Assembly (NCBI GenBank): GCA_036023115.1
Contig: JAYKKT010000073.1
Location: 16,697,501 to 16,761,500, forward strand
From: Brasenia schreberi
Taxonomy: Eukaryota; Streptophyta; Magnoliopsida; Nymphaeales; Cabombaceae
DNA length: 64,000 nucleotides
Direction: 5' to 3'
A model generated the notes under the pieces. The model saw only the letters and a list, made by a program, of their open reading frames with translations. It searched no databases and was not told where the DNA came from. Made by a program: the position numbers and the translations under genes. Below are positions 24,707 to 36,264 of this stretch, in pieces; the first letter of the stretch is position 1, and every line of letters begins with the position of its first letter.

Positions 24707-25211
24707 GAGATAAAAGTGAGGACTAATTAAGAACCCTTATGCATTCCTTAGTATAGGGTTGATTTGGCTTGGTTCAATTATGTTAAAAAATGTGGTTTTA
24801 CAAAGAGTGAGCATAGATGTATCGTGTGCAATGTGTCACAATACAACCAACTTACTAAAAAGAAGAGTTGGCATAAGAAAGAAGCCAAATGTATAAATTT
24901 CGTCACAAAGTTGCTTGAATCCAACTTTTATCACAGCACATTTGTATTGTATTTTAGCTTTTATCTAGTTCAACACATTTTTAAGAAAAAAAGTGCACTG
25001 GGAACCCCCACACTTCTACTGATGTGATCATTGATGGATCTACATGGAGGAGTGGGAGCAGCCATCCTCGAAAATTTTGAAATTTTACACTAAACCTACG
25101 TTTTACTGATTGAGATTCATGCTACGTCCCCCTAACACGTTGAAATATGTAGGTCACCTCTCCAACACTATTTTTTAGATCGACCATTGGAAGTAATTAT
25201 TCATAAACTAA
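23959..25211. repeat. Segment Y, copy 2 (partial)
   Basis: Begins with TTTTCAAATGGAACTATTTT and matches the left half of Y: the GTGACACCCGAGCACAGACA block, the AATGAAGGCTTTTCATG block, (TA)n(GA)n at about 24654-24706, the conserved stretch and the MITE. Homology stops at ATTATTCATAAACT near 25211. Confidence 0.85.
25029..25189. mobile_element. hAT MITE nested in segment Y2
   Basis: The 161-base orthologous MITE starts CATTGATGGATCTACATGG and ends GATCGACCATTG. The left target copy GATGTGAT is present at 25021-25028. The right one has drifted to GAAGTAAT. Confidence 0.75.
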
Positions 25212-25239
25212 CATAGGGAAAAAGAAGTGCATGGTTGAG

Positions 25240-25245
25240 TATTAT

Positions 25246-25320
<75 letters not shown>
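25240..25320. repeat. (GA)n microsatellite
   Basis: About 78 bases of GA dinucleotide, just right of the Y2 breakpoint. Confidence 0.97.
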
Positions 25321-25323
<3 letters not shown>

Positions 25324-26240
25324 AAAACAATGGACACAGGAGGTAATGGATCAGGTTCGAATCCCACATGACTACATATCCAACCAGTTAGGGTTAGGGT
25401 TTGGCATCCCAATATCCGCGCAACACAAAATCTCAGGATGTGTACAACCCGAAAGGTCTGTGTCCTTGACAGCGGTATACGTGCTTTGTGCTGTATTTAT
25501 CCCCACTGTGTATGACAGAGAAAAAGTGTTTGGGTTGACCGGTTTATGACATGACTACGAAATCAGAAGACATAAATGTGAGATGAACCCAAATTATAAC
25601 ACACGATAAGAAAATCTGACGTGGAGATGACCCAAAAGTTTGATATGGACTGACCTAATGTGGACACGATAAAAGGACCACACGTATTCTGTTATATGAC
25701 ACAAACATGAAATGACACGACACAACATGAGCATGACTTGAAGTACGAAATTCCCCTTCCTGGATGCACAAGTTATTCGAGTGAGAATCAAAAGGTTCAA
25801 CCAACGTTTGCGGCCGCATAAAATGTTGAAGATTATACCAAAACCAAATATGTGTTTCAATTAAATCGAAAGATTTGATGCAACATTGAAAAAGGGTGTA
25901 TCATGTTCATGCTGACAACCATATTAAAATGGTGCCAAGGAGTAACAGACTTAGAACTTTTTTGGGAGCAAGGCACACTTATATTTCGCATCTACACTTC
26001 TCAATATAGGGACTTAAGAATTTTTAAGATTTTAGGTGAGGTACATGCCTATTCTTACCTTAAAGTTGATCTACCACTGATGCTAAGAATTTAAGTAGCC
26101 GATGTCACATAATACTGGAAATGACTTGTTTTTTTTTCTTTTACGATGGATAAGCCAAGGCCATATTCACACCCCAAGTATCAAATTCTGTTATTGCTCT
26201 TTGCATGGAAAAGACTTCGTTTTGTTTTCGGTTCGGTGTA
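25321..26240. other. Intergenic DNA between Y2 and the G1 duplicon, no gene
   Basis: A tRNA B-box-like word GGTTCGAATCCCACAT occurs at about 25353 but no A box or stem structure goes with it. No coding feature was recognised. Confidence 0.4.
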
Positions 26241-26241
26241 A

Positions 26242-26541
26242 AGGAAATGTACCTTCCCACATTTTTTTTTGCTTTCTCGGCCATCTAAGTGATGTGAGCG
26301 AGGTATCCAGTATGGTGTGAACGAGCCGGTATTGTGTGAACTGAGTCGGTTTCATTATTACAAGTTCACAAGTCTATTCCTTGATTTGTGATAGAGAGAA
26401 CATAGAGTTAAGAAACTCATAAAAACAAAAATAAATAATCACAAAAAATCTACCACTTTTTTTATTACCTCGAACCACTCATTTAAAAAACTCAATGATT
26501 GCCATGAGTTTTTTATAATATTTATTGTTTCTTAGGTCTAA

Positions 26542-26601
<60 letters not shown>

Positions 26602-26708
26602 TTAACCGGTTCAGGCTTTTACCCGGTTGAACCAGCCTTATCAAATATGGGACCAGTCCTATATGACGACATATGGAGAGGGCGGAAAAATGAGCGAAAA
26701 AGCTGGGG

Positions 26709-26784
<76 letters not shown>

Positions 26785-27043
26785 TGGGTAGGTGGAGAGT
26801 GAGTCTCTCTCACTATTTTTTCTATCAGTATTTCAGTTCTCTTTCTCACACACAAAGTGACGCAAACGGTAAGGCTCTCCCATAGGCGTGCAACCACGTT
26901 ATTCTTTACAAATTCCATCACTTCTGTTGGTTACAATTCAAAACCAGTTCGTGCTGTTAGCGAGTTTCCCAACTTCCATAAGCCATCTATAATCAATTGC
27001 CTATAAAAGCCACACTTCATAACCCGTTCCTTAACCGGAGACG

Positions 27044-27137
<94 letters not shown>

Positions 27138-27152
27138 ACTCTCTCTCAAACA
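26242..27152 (+). repeat. Duplicated 5' flank of methyltransferase copy 1
   Basis: Matches 33292-34183 from GGAAATGTACCTTCCCACAT onward. Contains (CA)n(TA)n at 26545-26600, a second (TA)n at 26710-26780, and the promoter and leader of the gene. The shared word ACCGGTTCAGG follows the first TA tract in both copies. Confidence 0.85.
27002..27009 (+). promoter_or_regulatory. TATA box of methyltransferase copy 1
   Basis: TATAAAAG lies 144 bases before the ATG and is conserved exactly in the second copy. The sequence between TATA box and ATG includes an 83-base (CT)n tract (27047-27129). Confidence 0.6.
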
Positions 27153-28032
27153 ATGAAAGAATTTATGAAAAAGCATCCACCTTTGGTAACCATCTTCCTC
27201 ATCTTCCTCTCATGTTCCTTTGGCTACTATTTCGGCATCAATCTGAACTCACATATCAAATCCTGCAACGATGTCAACAGCGTCCCTGCCGGAAAAACAA
27301 CCAGTAGTATCTCCGGCTCTGATCATTTTACGTATTCAGGCCAATGCGCTGAACCCATTCCATCCCAGCTGATCCGGCGATTATCTCGATACTATCTTCA
27401 GAGGCACTTCCCCATTCACTAACTTCCCTCCTCCTTACTTGCAGCCATTGCTCAGCCAAAACAGGATCGAAGGGTGGGGATCACAAAACCGAGTATTCGA
27501 GAACCTCATTCGAAGGGTCAAACCAAGAACCATTATTGAAATCGGTTCGTTCCTTGGTGCATCTGCCATACACATGGCTCAAGTCGCGGAAGACCTTGGC
27601 TTGAGCCCACAAATTCTATGTTTGGATGATTTTAGGGGATGGCCGGGGTTCATTCATACCTTTAAGCACCTCAATTACGTTAATGGCGACGTAACACTGC
27701 TGCACCAATTCATGCAGAACGTGAAATCAATGAACTTGACGGAGCAGATCATGCTGTTGCCATTCGCGACAAGCTCGTCGCTGTGGAAACTTTGTTATAT
27801 GGGTGTTCGTGGAGATCTAATTGAAGTTGATGCTGGCCATGACTTTCATTCAGCTTGGGATGAGATCAACTTGGCATACAGACTTCTTAGCCCAAGAGGA
27901 GTTTTGTTTGGGCATGATTATTTCAACGTGAACGATAATCATGGCGTTGGAAGGGCTGTAGACTTGTTTGCAAAGGTTAACGGGCTAAGGGTGGGGGTTG
28001 ATGGGGAGCACTGGGTTCTTGAATCTATATGA
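27153..28032 (+). pseudogene. Membrane-anchored SAM-dependent methyltransferase, copy 1, frameshifted
   Basis: Near-identical to the intact gene at 34184-35065. It starts MKEFMKKHPPLVTIFLIFLS. After SQLIR the sequence CCGGC-AGGC-GATTATCG of the other copy is CCGGC-GATTATCTCG here: four bases are lost and two gained at about 27378-27387, a net minus two. Translation then ends after RLSRYYLQRHFPIH at 27422. The rest of the frame continues uninterrupted to TGA at 28030-28032, including EIGSFLG and LIEVDAGHDF. Apart from the shift there are only a few replacements (for example PFETS to PFATS), so the loss is recent. An assembly error cannot be excluded without reads. Confidence 0.88.
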
Positions 28033-28189
28033 TCGTAGTCTTTTCTGCTTCTGAATGTGATGTTGTCGTTAATTTCATCGTATGTGTAGGTCCATTTCTT
28101 ATATTTTTGCTACAGCCGATCCACTGTTTGAGTTTACATGCATGGTATGAAGATAGCGCAAATGCTGAATACTCTCATCTTCAAGATTC

Positions 28190-29119
28190 AAAGGAGGGGG
28201 AAGGGGTTGTTGCAAGCCTTTAAAATGAATTATATATATGTGTATATATATATATACACTTAAAGTCTATAGATTGTCTTGTCGTATCTTTTGTATTTTA
28301 TTTCCCTAGTTTCTTGACGTTGACTATGAGAACAAATATTGTGACACCCGAGCACAGACATGATCGGTTTTGGATAAACTGAAACCAGCACTTTCAAACC
28401 GTCGACTTTAGTTATTTCAAAACATGAAACTAGAACGGAACTGGCGCAGGGCCGTTCCTAGCTGTAATTTAGGAATAGTTGGTTTTAGTTTGAGTTTCTA
28501 AATCGCTAGGAATTGACAAAAAAATTACAAATCAAAATTTTAAAGAAAAAGGTTTAAAAGAATCACAAGTTCTGGGATTGACTTCATCGGTTTTGATCAC
28601 AGCCAGGCTCTGACTCGGTCGGGTTTCGTTTTGTCTTAGTCTAATCTAGCGAGTGAGTGCGCCCTAAAAACTTATTTTGATCTTTAAATACTCTTTTATC
28701 TTCTTTCTAACCACTTATACCGATTTGAAGTAATGAGTTTTCGAGTATTAAAAATGAAGGCTTTTCATGTATCAGGAGTTGAGTAGATTGAGCATAGATT
28801 CGTGGAAACAACACAAGGCTCGACTCGTTGCGGAAAGAGATTATTTTGAAACCTTGCGATACACATGACCAAGCCTATTCTAGATTGATCAATTTATTTT
28901 GTTCATTTTATGATTTAAAAAAAATTCCTCGTTTGGCTGACTCTATATTTGACCCAAGCCATCCAAACCATTAGATTTGTGCTGTGGAACATTTTGATTG
29001 AGTGAAGAACTCAAGCCCACTGTTACAAATTTTGTGATATATTATATATACACACAAAAACAAAGTTGCTTGCATGTTGGCATTCACTCCTCTTCTCAAA
29101 TTTGGAATAATGGACGTTT

Positions 29120-29218
<99 letters not shown>

Positions 29219-30380
29219 GGAGAGAGAGGAGATAAAAGTGAGGACTAATTAAGAACCCTATGGGTTTCTTCGTATAGGGTTGAATTGGCTTGGTTCAATT
29301 ATGTTAAAAAATGTGGTCACAAATTTGCAATGTGTATAGATGTGTCGTGTGCAATGTGTCACAATTCAACCAAGTTAATTATAACAAGAGTTGGCATAAG
29401 AAAGATGCCAAATGTATAAATTTGGTCACAAATTTGCTTGAATCCAACTTTTATCACAGCACATTTTTATTGTATTTTAGTTTTTATCTAGTTCAACACA
29501 TTTTTAAGAAAAAGAGTGCACGGGGAAATCCCACACTTCTACTACTGATGTGATCAATGACGGATCTACATGGAGGAGTGGGGTGCGGCCGTTCTCTAAA
29601 GTTTTGAAATTTTACACTAAACCTACGTTTTACAGATTGAGATTCATGCTTCGTCCTCCTAACACGATGAAATATGTACGTCACCTCTCCAACACTATTT
29701 GTTAGATCGTCCACTGGATGTGATTATTCATAAACTCCAAGACGTTTCGTGTGCTAGGTTGGCTCCAAAATCTTCAAGCCGGGGAACTCACTTGTACCTG
29801 GTTGAAGGGTATAGGGTTCACGGGATGTCTCATTTGTACATTTCAGGTAGAAATAGAACCGACCCGTATTAGACTGCCTGGTGTTTGAATCGAACGAGAA
29901 ACTCAAAAGCACCGTAAGGAATATTATCTTTTAATTTTTTTATTGTTATAAAGGGAGGCTGAAGCCTAACACACACAAACATGCATGCACCCCCGGAAAT
30001 CAAACTCCCGACCTGCAGACAGTCAAGCTATAGCTCTGGGTGCATTATGTTTAAGTGTTCTGTTGTTTTCTTCAACACTTTTAGGTATTGTTGGGTCTCT
30101 TTAGGAATCAATTAGATCTCCAACTTTTCAAATACAACTTTCTAATTCTTAATTTTCTCTTTGGCATTAATTAGAAGGGGCTCTTCCAACTCTCTTTCTC
30201 TCACAGAGTCAATTAATAAAAGCTGACGCTGTTGCATTTGACGTGCGATCTGGATATTCGGTATACATGATTGATTATAGGTAAGAAATTATTCAAAGTC
30301 GATGAAAGATGAGTACTTGCTGGCCGGAGAATCTCTACCAGACTACCACCTTGGTTAATTGATTTGCTTTGCTAGCCGTT
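28190..30380. repeat. Segment Y, copy 3
   Basis: Follows methyltransferase copy 1 directly. Contains the shared GTTGTTGCAAGCCTTTAAA start, a private 240-base block beginning CTGGCGCAGGGCCG (about 28441-28680), a (TA)n(GA)n run at 29125-29228, the MITE, and the right part to the CTTTGCTAGCC end. Relative to Y5 it lacks about 330 bases in its right part, joining CAAGCCGGGG directly to a stretch near ACCTGGTTGAAGGG. Confidence 0.85.
29555..29716. mobile_element. hAT MITE nested in segment Y3, perfect 8-bp target duplication
   Basis: A 162-base element with ends CAATGACGGATCTAC and, in reverse complement, CAGTGGACGATCTAAC. It is flanked by GATGTGAT at 29547-29554 and 29717-29724. The 8-base target duplication and the CAGTGGCGGA-like end are typical of hAT MITEs. 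This is the best preserved of the four copies in the array. Confidence 0.9.
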
Positions 30381-30740
30381 AGTTTTCAAATGGAACTATT
30401 TTGCACGATGGGGAGGGGTTGTTGCAAGCCTTTAAAACTTAGTTATTTCAGAACATGAAACTAGAACGGAACGTAAATACTCTTTTTTATCTTCTTTCTA
30501 ACCAGTTATACCGATTTTTAGTAATGAGTTTTCGAGTATTAAAAATGAAGGCTTTTCATGTCTCAGGACTTACGTAGATTGAGCATAGATTCGTGGAAGT
30601 ATACAACAAAAGGCTCAACTCGTTGCGGAAAGAGATTATTTTGAAACCTTGCGATACACATGACCAAGCCTTTTCTAGATTGACAATTTTTTTTTGTTGA
30701 TTTAGTGATTTAAAAAATGTCCTCGTTTGGATGATTCTAA
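30381..30740. repeat. Segment Y, copy 4 (short fragment)
   Basis: Begins TTTTCAAATGGAACTATTTT like Y2 and contains the AATGAAGGCTTTTCATG block. It ends near GTCCTCGTTTGG, where homology to the other Y copies is lost. Confidence 0.8.
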
Positions 30741-32605
30741 TTCATAATACTAGAAATCCCCACCACCAGCAACGACACTAGAGTGCCCTGAAATACTTTG
30801 GGTGCTTACTTCTCTATATTTAAAAAATTTGCATTTTGATCCAATGGTTGAAATAAATTGATCTCAACGCAAAAGCTACCAATGGCCGCAATTGTGAGGT
30901 GATAGTACTTACATTTCAGTGCTATTGGTTAAATCGGTATTTTCACTTAAATATAAACTATGGTATTTTCACTTTACGTGATGCACATTGTAGATCCACA
31001 AAGAGAATAATGTTAAGATGCGTAAACTAGGCAAGCACGTGTCATAAAAAATTATTATCATTTTTTATTTTTGAAATTAATCACCTTGTTGGAGACCCTC
31101 CACTAAGTGCACAACCAGGTTGTGCGAGGTGTGCGCTGCATGCAACAACAAAAAACAACACTATTAAAATGTATAAGCTACGGTTGTATCATTAATAAAA
31201 TTCATTATGACATGTATTTTTACATTGCCACAATTTGAGAGAGAAGTGAATGATGTGCAAGAAAACTTCAGATGTGTTTGATTCAGGTTACCACGTGGGA
31301 CGAACCCTTAATTTTAGAAACTATGGTTTCAGATCTACGTCTCAAATCAAATAAGAAACGCAAGAGGGTATGAAACCATGACCAAGATTTTACTTAAAAA
31401 ACATGACCTATGTCAAGGGATGGGCTTGTGGAGTTGGAACTTAGAACTTCTCTTATCTTTTAATGTCCCTAACCTCTCTCTGGACAACAGTATGTTCTCC
31501 AGCTGCTCTCATCAATCATATGTGCAAGGTATGCCCTAACCCCTGTCTTTGACCATGATCTCCCAATTCTCCATGAAGAAGAGATGAAAAATCTCTTTTA
31601 GGTTGAGGTTGCCATCATCTACGATGTTTAGAGTTGAGGTCAACTCCGTTGCGTTACTCATTGCAAGGGTTCTTTTGAGTGGGAGAGAGAGTCCAATGGG
31701 TCTGAGTGTGTGTTGACTGCAATGACATGAGCAAATCTCCTATATTAACTTCATTTGTGCATTTAAAATGATCAATTTCTTAAGTGAAATGTTTCAAATA
31801 AAGGCCCGACTTCACTAACAAAAGAAAAAAGAGGTTATCATTCGTGATCAAAGTTTGTCGTGTATTATAGATGGTTATCTTTCAAACTATCGTACTGTTT
31901 ATGCATAGAAAATTCTCATATTAATTAGTGAAATCATATTAGATCATATATTTTAGAGTTTGATTTGTGAAATTAATGAATATAAGAAATAGGGATTAAG
32001 AAGCAACTGCCACGTGGACAAATTTAGCATATACTAAATACGCATAACATAGGGGGCATTTATTTGAGCTTTGGAATTTCTCCTGAGAGAGAAGGGCTAT
32101 GGTGTCATGTAAATTGCAACTAGAATGGTATTAATGTTAGTAGCAAGGGATATTTTTTTTACTTTACACATGCCTATTCGTTCTTACTTCTCTATTTTAT
32201 TTCATGGTATTAATGTTTTTTTCCTATTTTATATTATTGAACTAACTTTGATATTTCAAATTGTTTATAAGAACCATTCGGCTCATGATGTGGTTGATTA
32301 ATAACACTTTAGATGTAGAGTTAATGTATTGTATTGGTGTACTTGAATATTGTGTTTTAATTATAGTACTTTTCTTTGTTGTGTTGTTTTGTTATTGTTT
32401 GATATTATTGTGATTTTTTCATCTTTATTACTAACTTTCCAATTGAGCCGTTTTTTGTAGGAACAAAATCAATCAGAGGGCTTCATATGATATAGTAGAA
32501 TATGCTTTTTAGGACTTTTGTTTGGACTTAAAGTTGTAGTTGTAATTGATTTTGTTATAGACAATTAAAGTTGTAATTTATTTTATCCTCAAAGTTAGTA
32601 TTCAC
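30741..32605. other. AT-rich unique intergenic DNA, no gene
   Basis: No protein-like frame over 60 codons, no RNA gene and no element boundary was recognised in this 1.9 kb. Confidence 0.5.
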
Positions 32606-33206
32606 TTGAAAGATTTTTACAGATGATAGTTGTATTCATCTTCTTTAGATGATATCTAAATAATGTACCTTTCTTGTAAGTCGGATTTGTAGAAAAGAAA
32701 GCAAAAATATATTGTATTTGAGATCATTGTGGATATCAATACCCACAATTATCTTCAGGCAAGGACAACCTCTGTCAAAAGTTTAAAAGAATTCAAAATT
32801 ATAAATTGTTGATCAATTAAACATATGGAAATGATGTTTGTAATTATGAATGTTTTTTTAATTCTAATTGAAACGGTTGATTGATCGATATATATAAATG
32901 ATATTTATCAAATGTGAAAGTAGTTGTAAAAAGTTGGAACTCGAATACTAGGTTAAAGAACAATTCAAATATGAAACCATGGGTTCAAGTATTAGTTCCA
33001 TGTAAAAATCAAACGTGAAACTACATACGATCCTTACTATAAGTTCCATTCCTATGTGGACCTGGTACTGTAGTTCTAATACTAAGTGCCTAGTACCTTG
33101 AATCAAACACTCGTATGAACCAAGAAGGATAAGGTCCTTTGAGAATTATCAGTACAAGACGCTGAAAATTTGTCCTCTCAATGAAAACTAGAAAATATAT
33201 TAACCC
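32606..33206. repeat. Segment X, copy 2
   Basis: Matches 21225-21790 with scattered substitutions and a short insertion near 33060-33100. It is followed after about 85 bases by the duplicated 5' flank of methyltransferase copy 2. Confidence 0.85.
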
Positions 33207-33291
33207 TAAAAAAAAAGATGTTTAGGAAGATAAAACAAATATAGGTTTCCGCCCATATATATGAGAATCATCAAGGATCTTTGATTCTCAA

Positions 33292-33587
33292 AGGAAATGT
33301 ACCTTCCCACATTTTTTTTGCTTTCTCGGCCATCTAAGTGATGTGAGCGAGATATCCGGTATGGTGTGAGTGAGCCGGTATGGTGTGAACTGAGTCGGTT
33401 TCATTATTACAAGTTCACAAGTCTATTCCTTGATTTGTAATAGAGAGAATAGAGTTAAGAAACTCATAAAAACAAAATAAATAATCACAAAAAATCTACC
33501 ACTTTTTTATTAGCTTAAACCACTCATTTCAAAAACTCTATGATATCCAAGAGTTTTTTATGATATTTATTGTTTCTTAGGTCTAAA

Positions 33588-33666
<79 letters not shown>

Positions 33667-34103
33667 TACTGAACCGGTTCAGGTATTTAGCCGGTTGATC
33701 CGGCCTTATCAAATATGGGACCAGTCCCATATGACGAGATATAGAGAGGGCGGAAAAATAAGCCAAAAAGATGGGGCCTATATATATGGGTGGGTGGAGA
33801 GTGAGTTCTCTCTCACTATTTCTTATATATATATGTGGGTGGGTGGGTGGGTGGAGAGTGAGTTCTCTCTCACTATTTTTTCTATCAGTATTTCAGTTCT
33901 TTTTCTCACGCACAAAGTGACGCAAACGGTATGGCTCTCCCGTAGGCGTGCAACCACGTTATTCTTTGCAAATTCCATCACTTCTGTTGGTTACAATTCA
34001 CAGCCAGTTCGTGCTGTTAGCGAGTTTCCCAACTTCCATAAGCCCTCTATAATCGATTGCCTATAAAAGCCGCACTTCATAACCCGTTCCTTAACCAGAG
34101 ACG

Positions 34104-34181
<78 letters not shown>

Positions 34182-34183
34182 CA
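33292..34183 (+). repeat. Duplicated 5' flank of methyltransferase copy 2
   Basis: Counterpart of 26242-27152. The microsatellite differs: (CT)n(TA)n at 33591-33660 replaces (CA)n(TA)n. A short block with GTGGGTGGAGAGTGAGTTCT is tandemly duplicated here (about 33788-33822 and 33835-33880) but single in copy 1. Confidence 0.85.
34062..34069 (+). promoter_or_regulatory. TATA box of methyltransferase copy 2
   Basis: TATAAAAG lies 115 bases before the ATG. A 72-base (CT)n tract (34107-34178) fills most of the 5' leader and ends five bases before the ATG. Confidence 0.65.
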
Positions 34184-35065
34184 ATGAAAGAATTTATGAA
34201 AAATCATCCACCTTTGGTAACCATCTTCCTCATCTTCCTCTCATGTTCCTTTGGCTACTATTTCGGTATCAATGTGAACTCACATATCAAATCCTGCAAC
34301 GATGTCAACAGCGTCCCTGCGAGAAATACAACCAGCAGTATCTCCAGCTCTGATCATTTTACGTATTCAGGCCAATGCGCTGAACCCATTCCATCCCAGC
34401 TGATCCGGCAGGCGATTATCGATACTATCTTCAGAGGCACTTCCCCATTCACCAACTTCCCTCCTCCTTACTTGCAGCCATTGCTCAGCCAAAACAGGAT
34501 AGAAGGGTGGGGATCACAAAACCGAGTATTCGAGAACCTCATTCGAAGGGTCAAACCAAGAACCATTATTGAAATCGGTTCGTTCCTTGGTGCATCTGCC
34601 ATACACATGGCTCAAGTCGCGGAAGACCTTGGCTTGAGCCCACAAATTCTATGTTTGGATGATTTTAGGGGATGGCCGGGGTTCATTCATACCTTTAAGC
34701 ACCTCAATTACGTTAATGGCGACGTAACACTGCTGCACCAATTCATGCAGAACGTGAAGTCAATGAACTTGACGGAGCAGATCATGCTGTTGCCATTCGA
34801 GACAAGCTCGTCGCTGTGGAAACTTTGTTATATGGGTGTTCGTGGAGATCTAATTGAAGTTGATGCTGGCCATGACTTTCATTCAGCTTGGGATGAAATC
34901 AACTTGGCATACAGACTTCTTAGCCCAAGAGGAGTTTTGTTTGGGCATGATTATTTCAACGTGAACGATAATCGTGGCGTTGGAAGGGCTGTAGACTTGT
35001 TTGCAAAGGTTAACGGGCTAAGGGTGGGGGTTGATGGGGAGCATTGGGTTCTTGAATCTATATGA
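34184..35065 (+). CDS. Class I SAM-dependent methyltransferase, membrane-anchored, single exon, intact
   Basis: A 293-residue protein in one exon. A hydrophobic segment at residues 11-29 (LVTIFLIFLSCSFGYYFGI) after a short basic head suggests a type II signal anchor, with the catalytic part in the secretory lumen; this is inference. The Rossmann SAM-binding motif is TIIEIGSFLGASAIHMA (128-143), with acidic LCLDDFRGW (157-164), DLIEVDAGHDF (222-232) and GVLFGHDYF (250-258). The pattern fits the Methyltransf_24/CmcI-like group. The substrate is unknown. The start is the first ATG after the CT leader, shared with the duplicate at 27153. The whole frame is intact, in contrast to copy 1. Expression may be sensitive to the CT-repeat leader length. 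Confidence 0.85.
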   Translation: MKEFMKNHPPLVTIFLIFLSCSFGYYFGINVNSHIKSCNDVNSVPARNTTSSISSSDHFTYSGQCAEPIPSQLIRQAIIDTIFRGTSPFTNFPPPYLQPLLSQNRIEGWGSQNRVFENLIRRVKPRTIIEIGSFLGASAIHMAQVAEDLGLSPQILCLDDFRGWPGFIHTFKHLNYVNGDVTLLHQFMQNVKSMNLTEQIMLLPFETSSSLWKLCYMGVRGDLIEVDAGHDFHSAWDEINLAYRLLSPRGVLFGHDYFNVNDNRGVGRAVDLFAKVNGLRVGVDGEHWVLESI

Positions 35066-35339
35066 TCGTAGTCTTTTCTGCTTCTGAATGTGATGTTGTC
35101 GTTAATTTCATCATATGTGTAGGTCCATTTCTTATATTTTTGCTACAGCCGATCCACTGTTTGAGTTTACATGCATGGTATGAAGATAGCGTAAATGCTG
35201 AATACTGATCTTCAAGATTCAAAGCGGGGCCCTCTTTTGCGTTTGGTCATTCTTTTATGCGTCGCGAGGGAGATGCCCACTTTTGTAGAAAGTGGCACGC
35301 TGACAGTCACGGCCCTACTGTTTTTTCCTATTTTGTTCT

Positions 35340-36078
35340 TGGTGGATAGTTTTCAAATGGAACTATTTTGCAGGAAGGGAAGGATTGTTGCAAGCCTTTA
35401 AATGCATTATATATATATATATATATATATACTTAAAGTCTATAGATTGTCTTGTCGTATCTTTTGTATTTTATTTCCCTAGTTTCTTGACGTTGACTAT
35501 GAGAACAAATATTGTGACACCCGAGCACAGACATGATCGGTTTTGGATAAACTGAAACCAGCACTTTCAAACCGTCGGTTTTAGTTATTTCAGAACATGA
35601 AACTAGAACGGAACTTATTTTGACACATACTTTTTTCTTCTTTCTAACCACTTATACCGATTTTAAGTAATAAGTTTTCGAGTATTAAAAATGAAGGCTT
35701 TTCATGTTTCAGGAGTTAAGTAGATTGAGCATAGATTCGTGGAAGTATACAACAACACATGGCTCAACTCCTTGCGGAAAGAGATTATTTTGAAACCTTG
35801 TGATACACATGACCAATTCTATTCTAGATTGACTAATTTATTTTGTTCATTTAATGTGGTATAAAATTTGACAAAGTTTTACGTTGGCTGTCGGAAGCCT
35901 AATATAACCCTCCTCCTTTATATGGGTTTGGGACCGGCCATACAAGGGTGATCCCTTACATGCACGGAGTTTATTTTGTTGATTTAATGATTTAAAAAAA
36001 TATATCTTAGTTTCGATGACTCTAGATTGAACCCAAGCTATCCAAACCATTAGATTTGTTCTGTGGAACATTTTGATT

Positions 36079-36157
<79 letters not shown>

Positions 36158-36229
36158 CACACGAAAGCAAAGTTGCTTGCATGTTGGCATTCACTCCTCT
36201 TCCCAAATTTGAAATAATGGACCCTTTCA

Positions 36230-36264
<35 letters not shown>

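Noticed and set aside
25345..25375. tRNA-like B box GGTTCGAATCCCACAT
   Set aside because: No A box, anticodon arm or complementary acceptor within tRNA distance; at best a SINE scrap.
27045..27176. Ser-Leu and Glu-Arg repeat proteins over the CT/GA tracts (also at 10277, 25235, 34057 and others)
   Set aside because: These are translations of (CT)n or (GA)n microsatellites.
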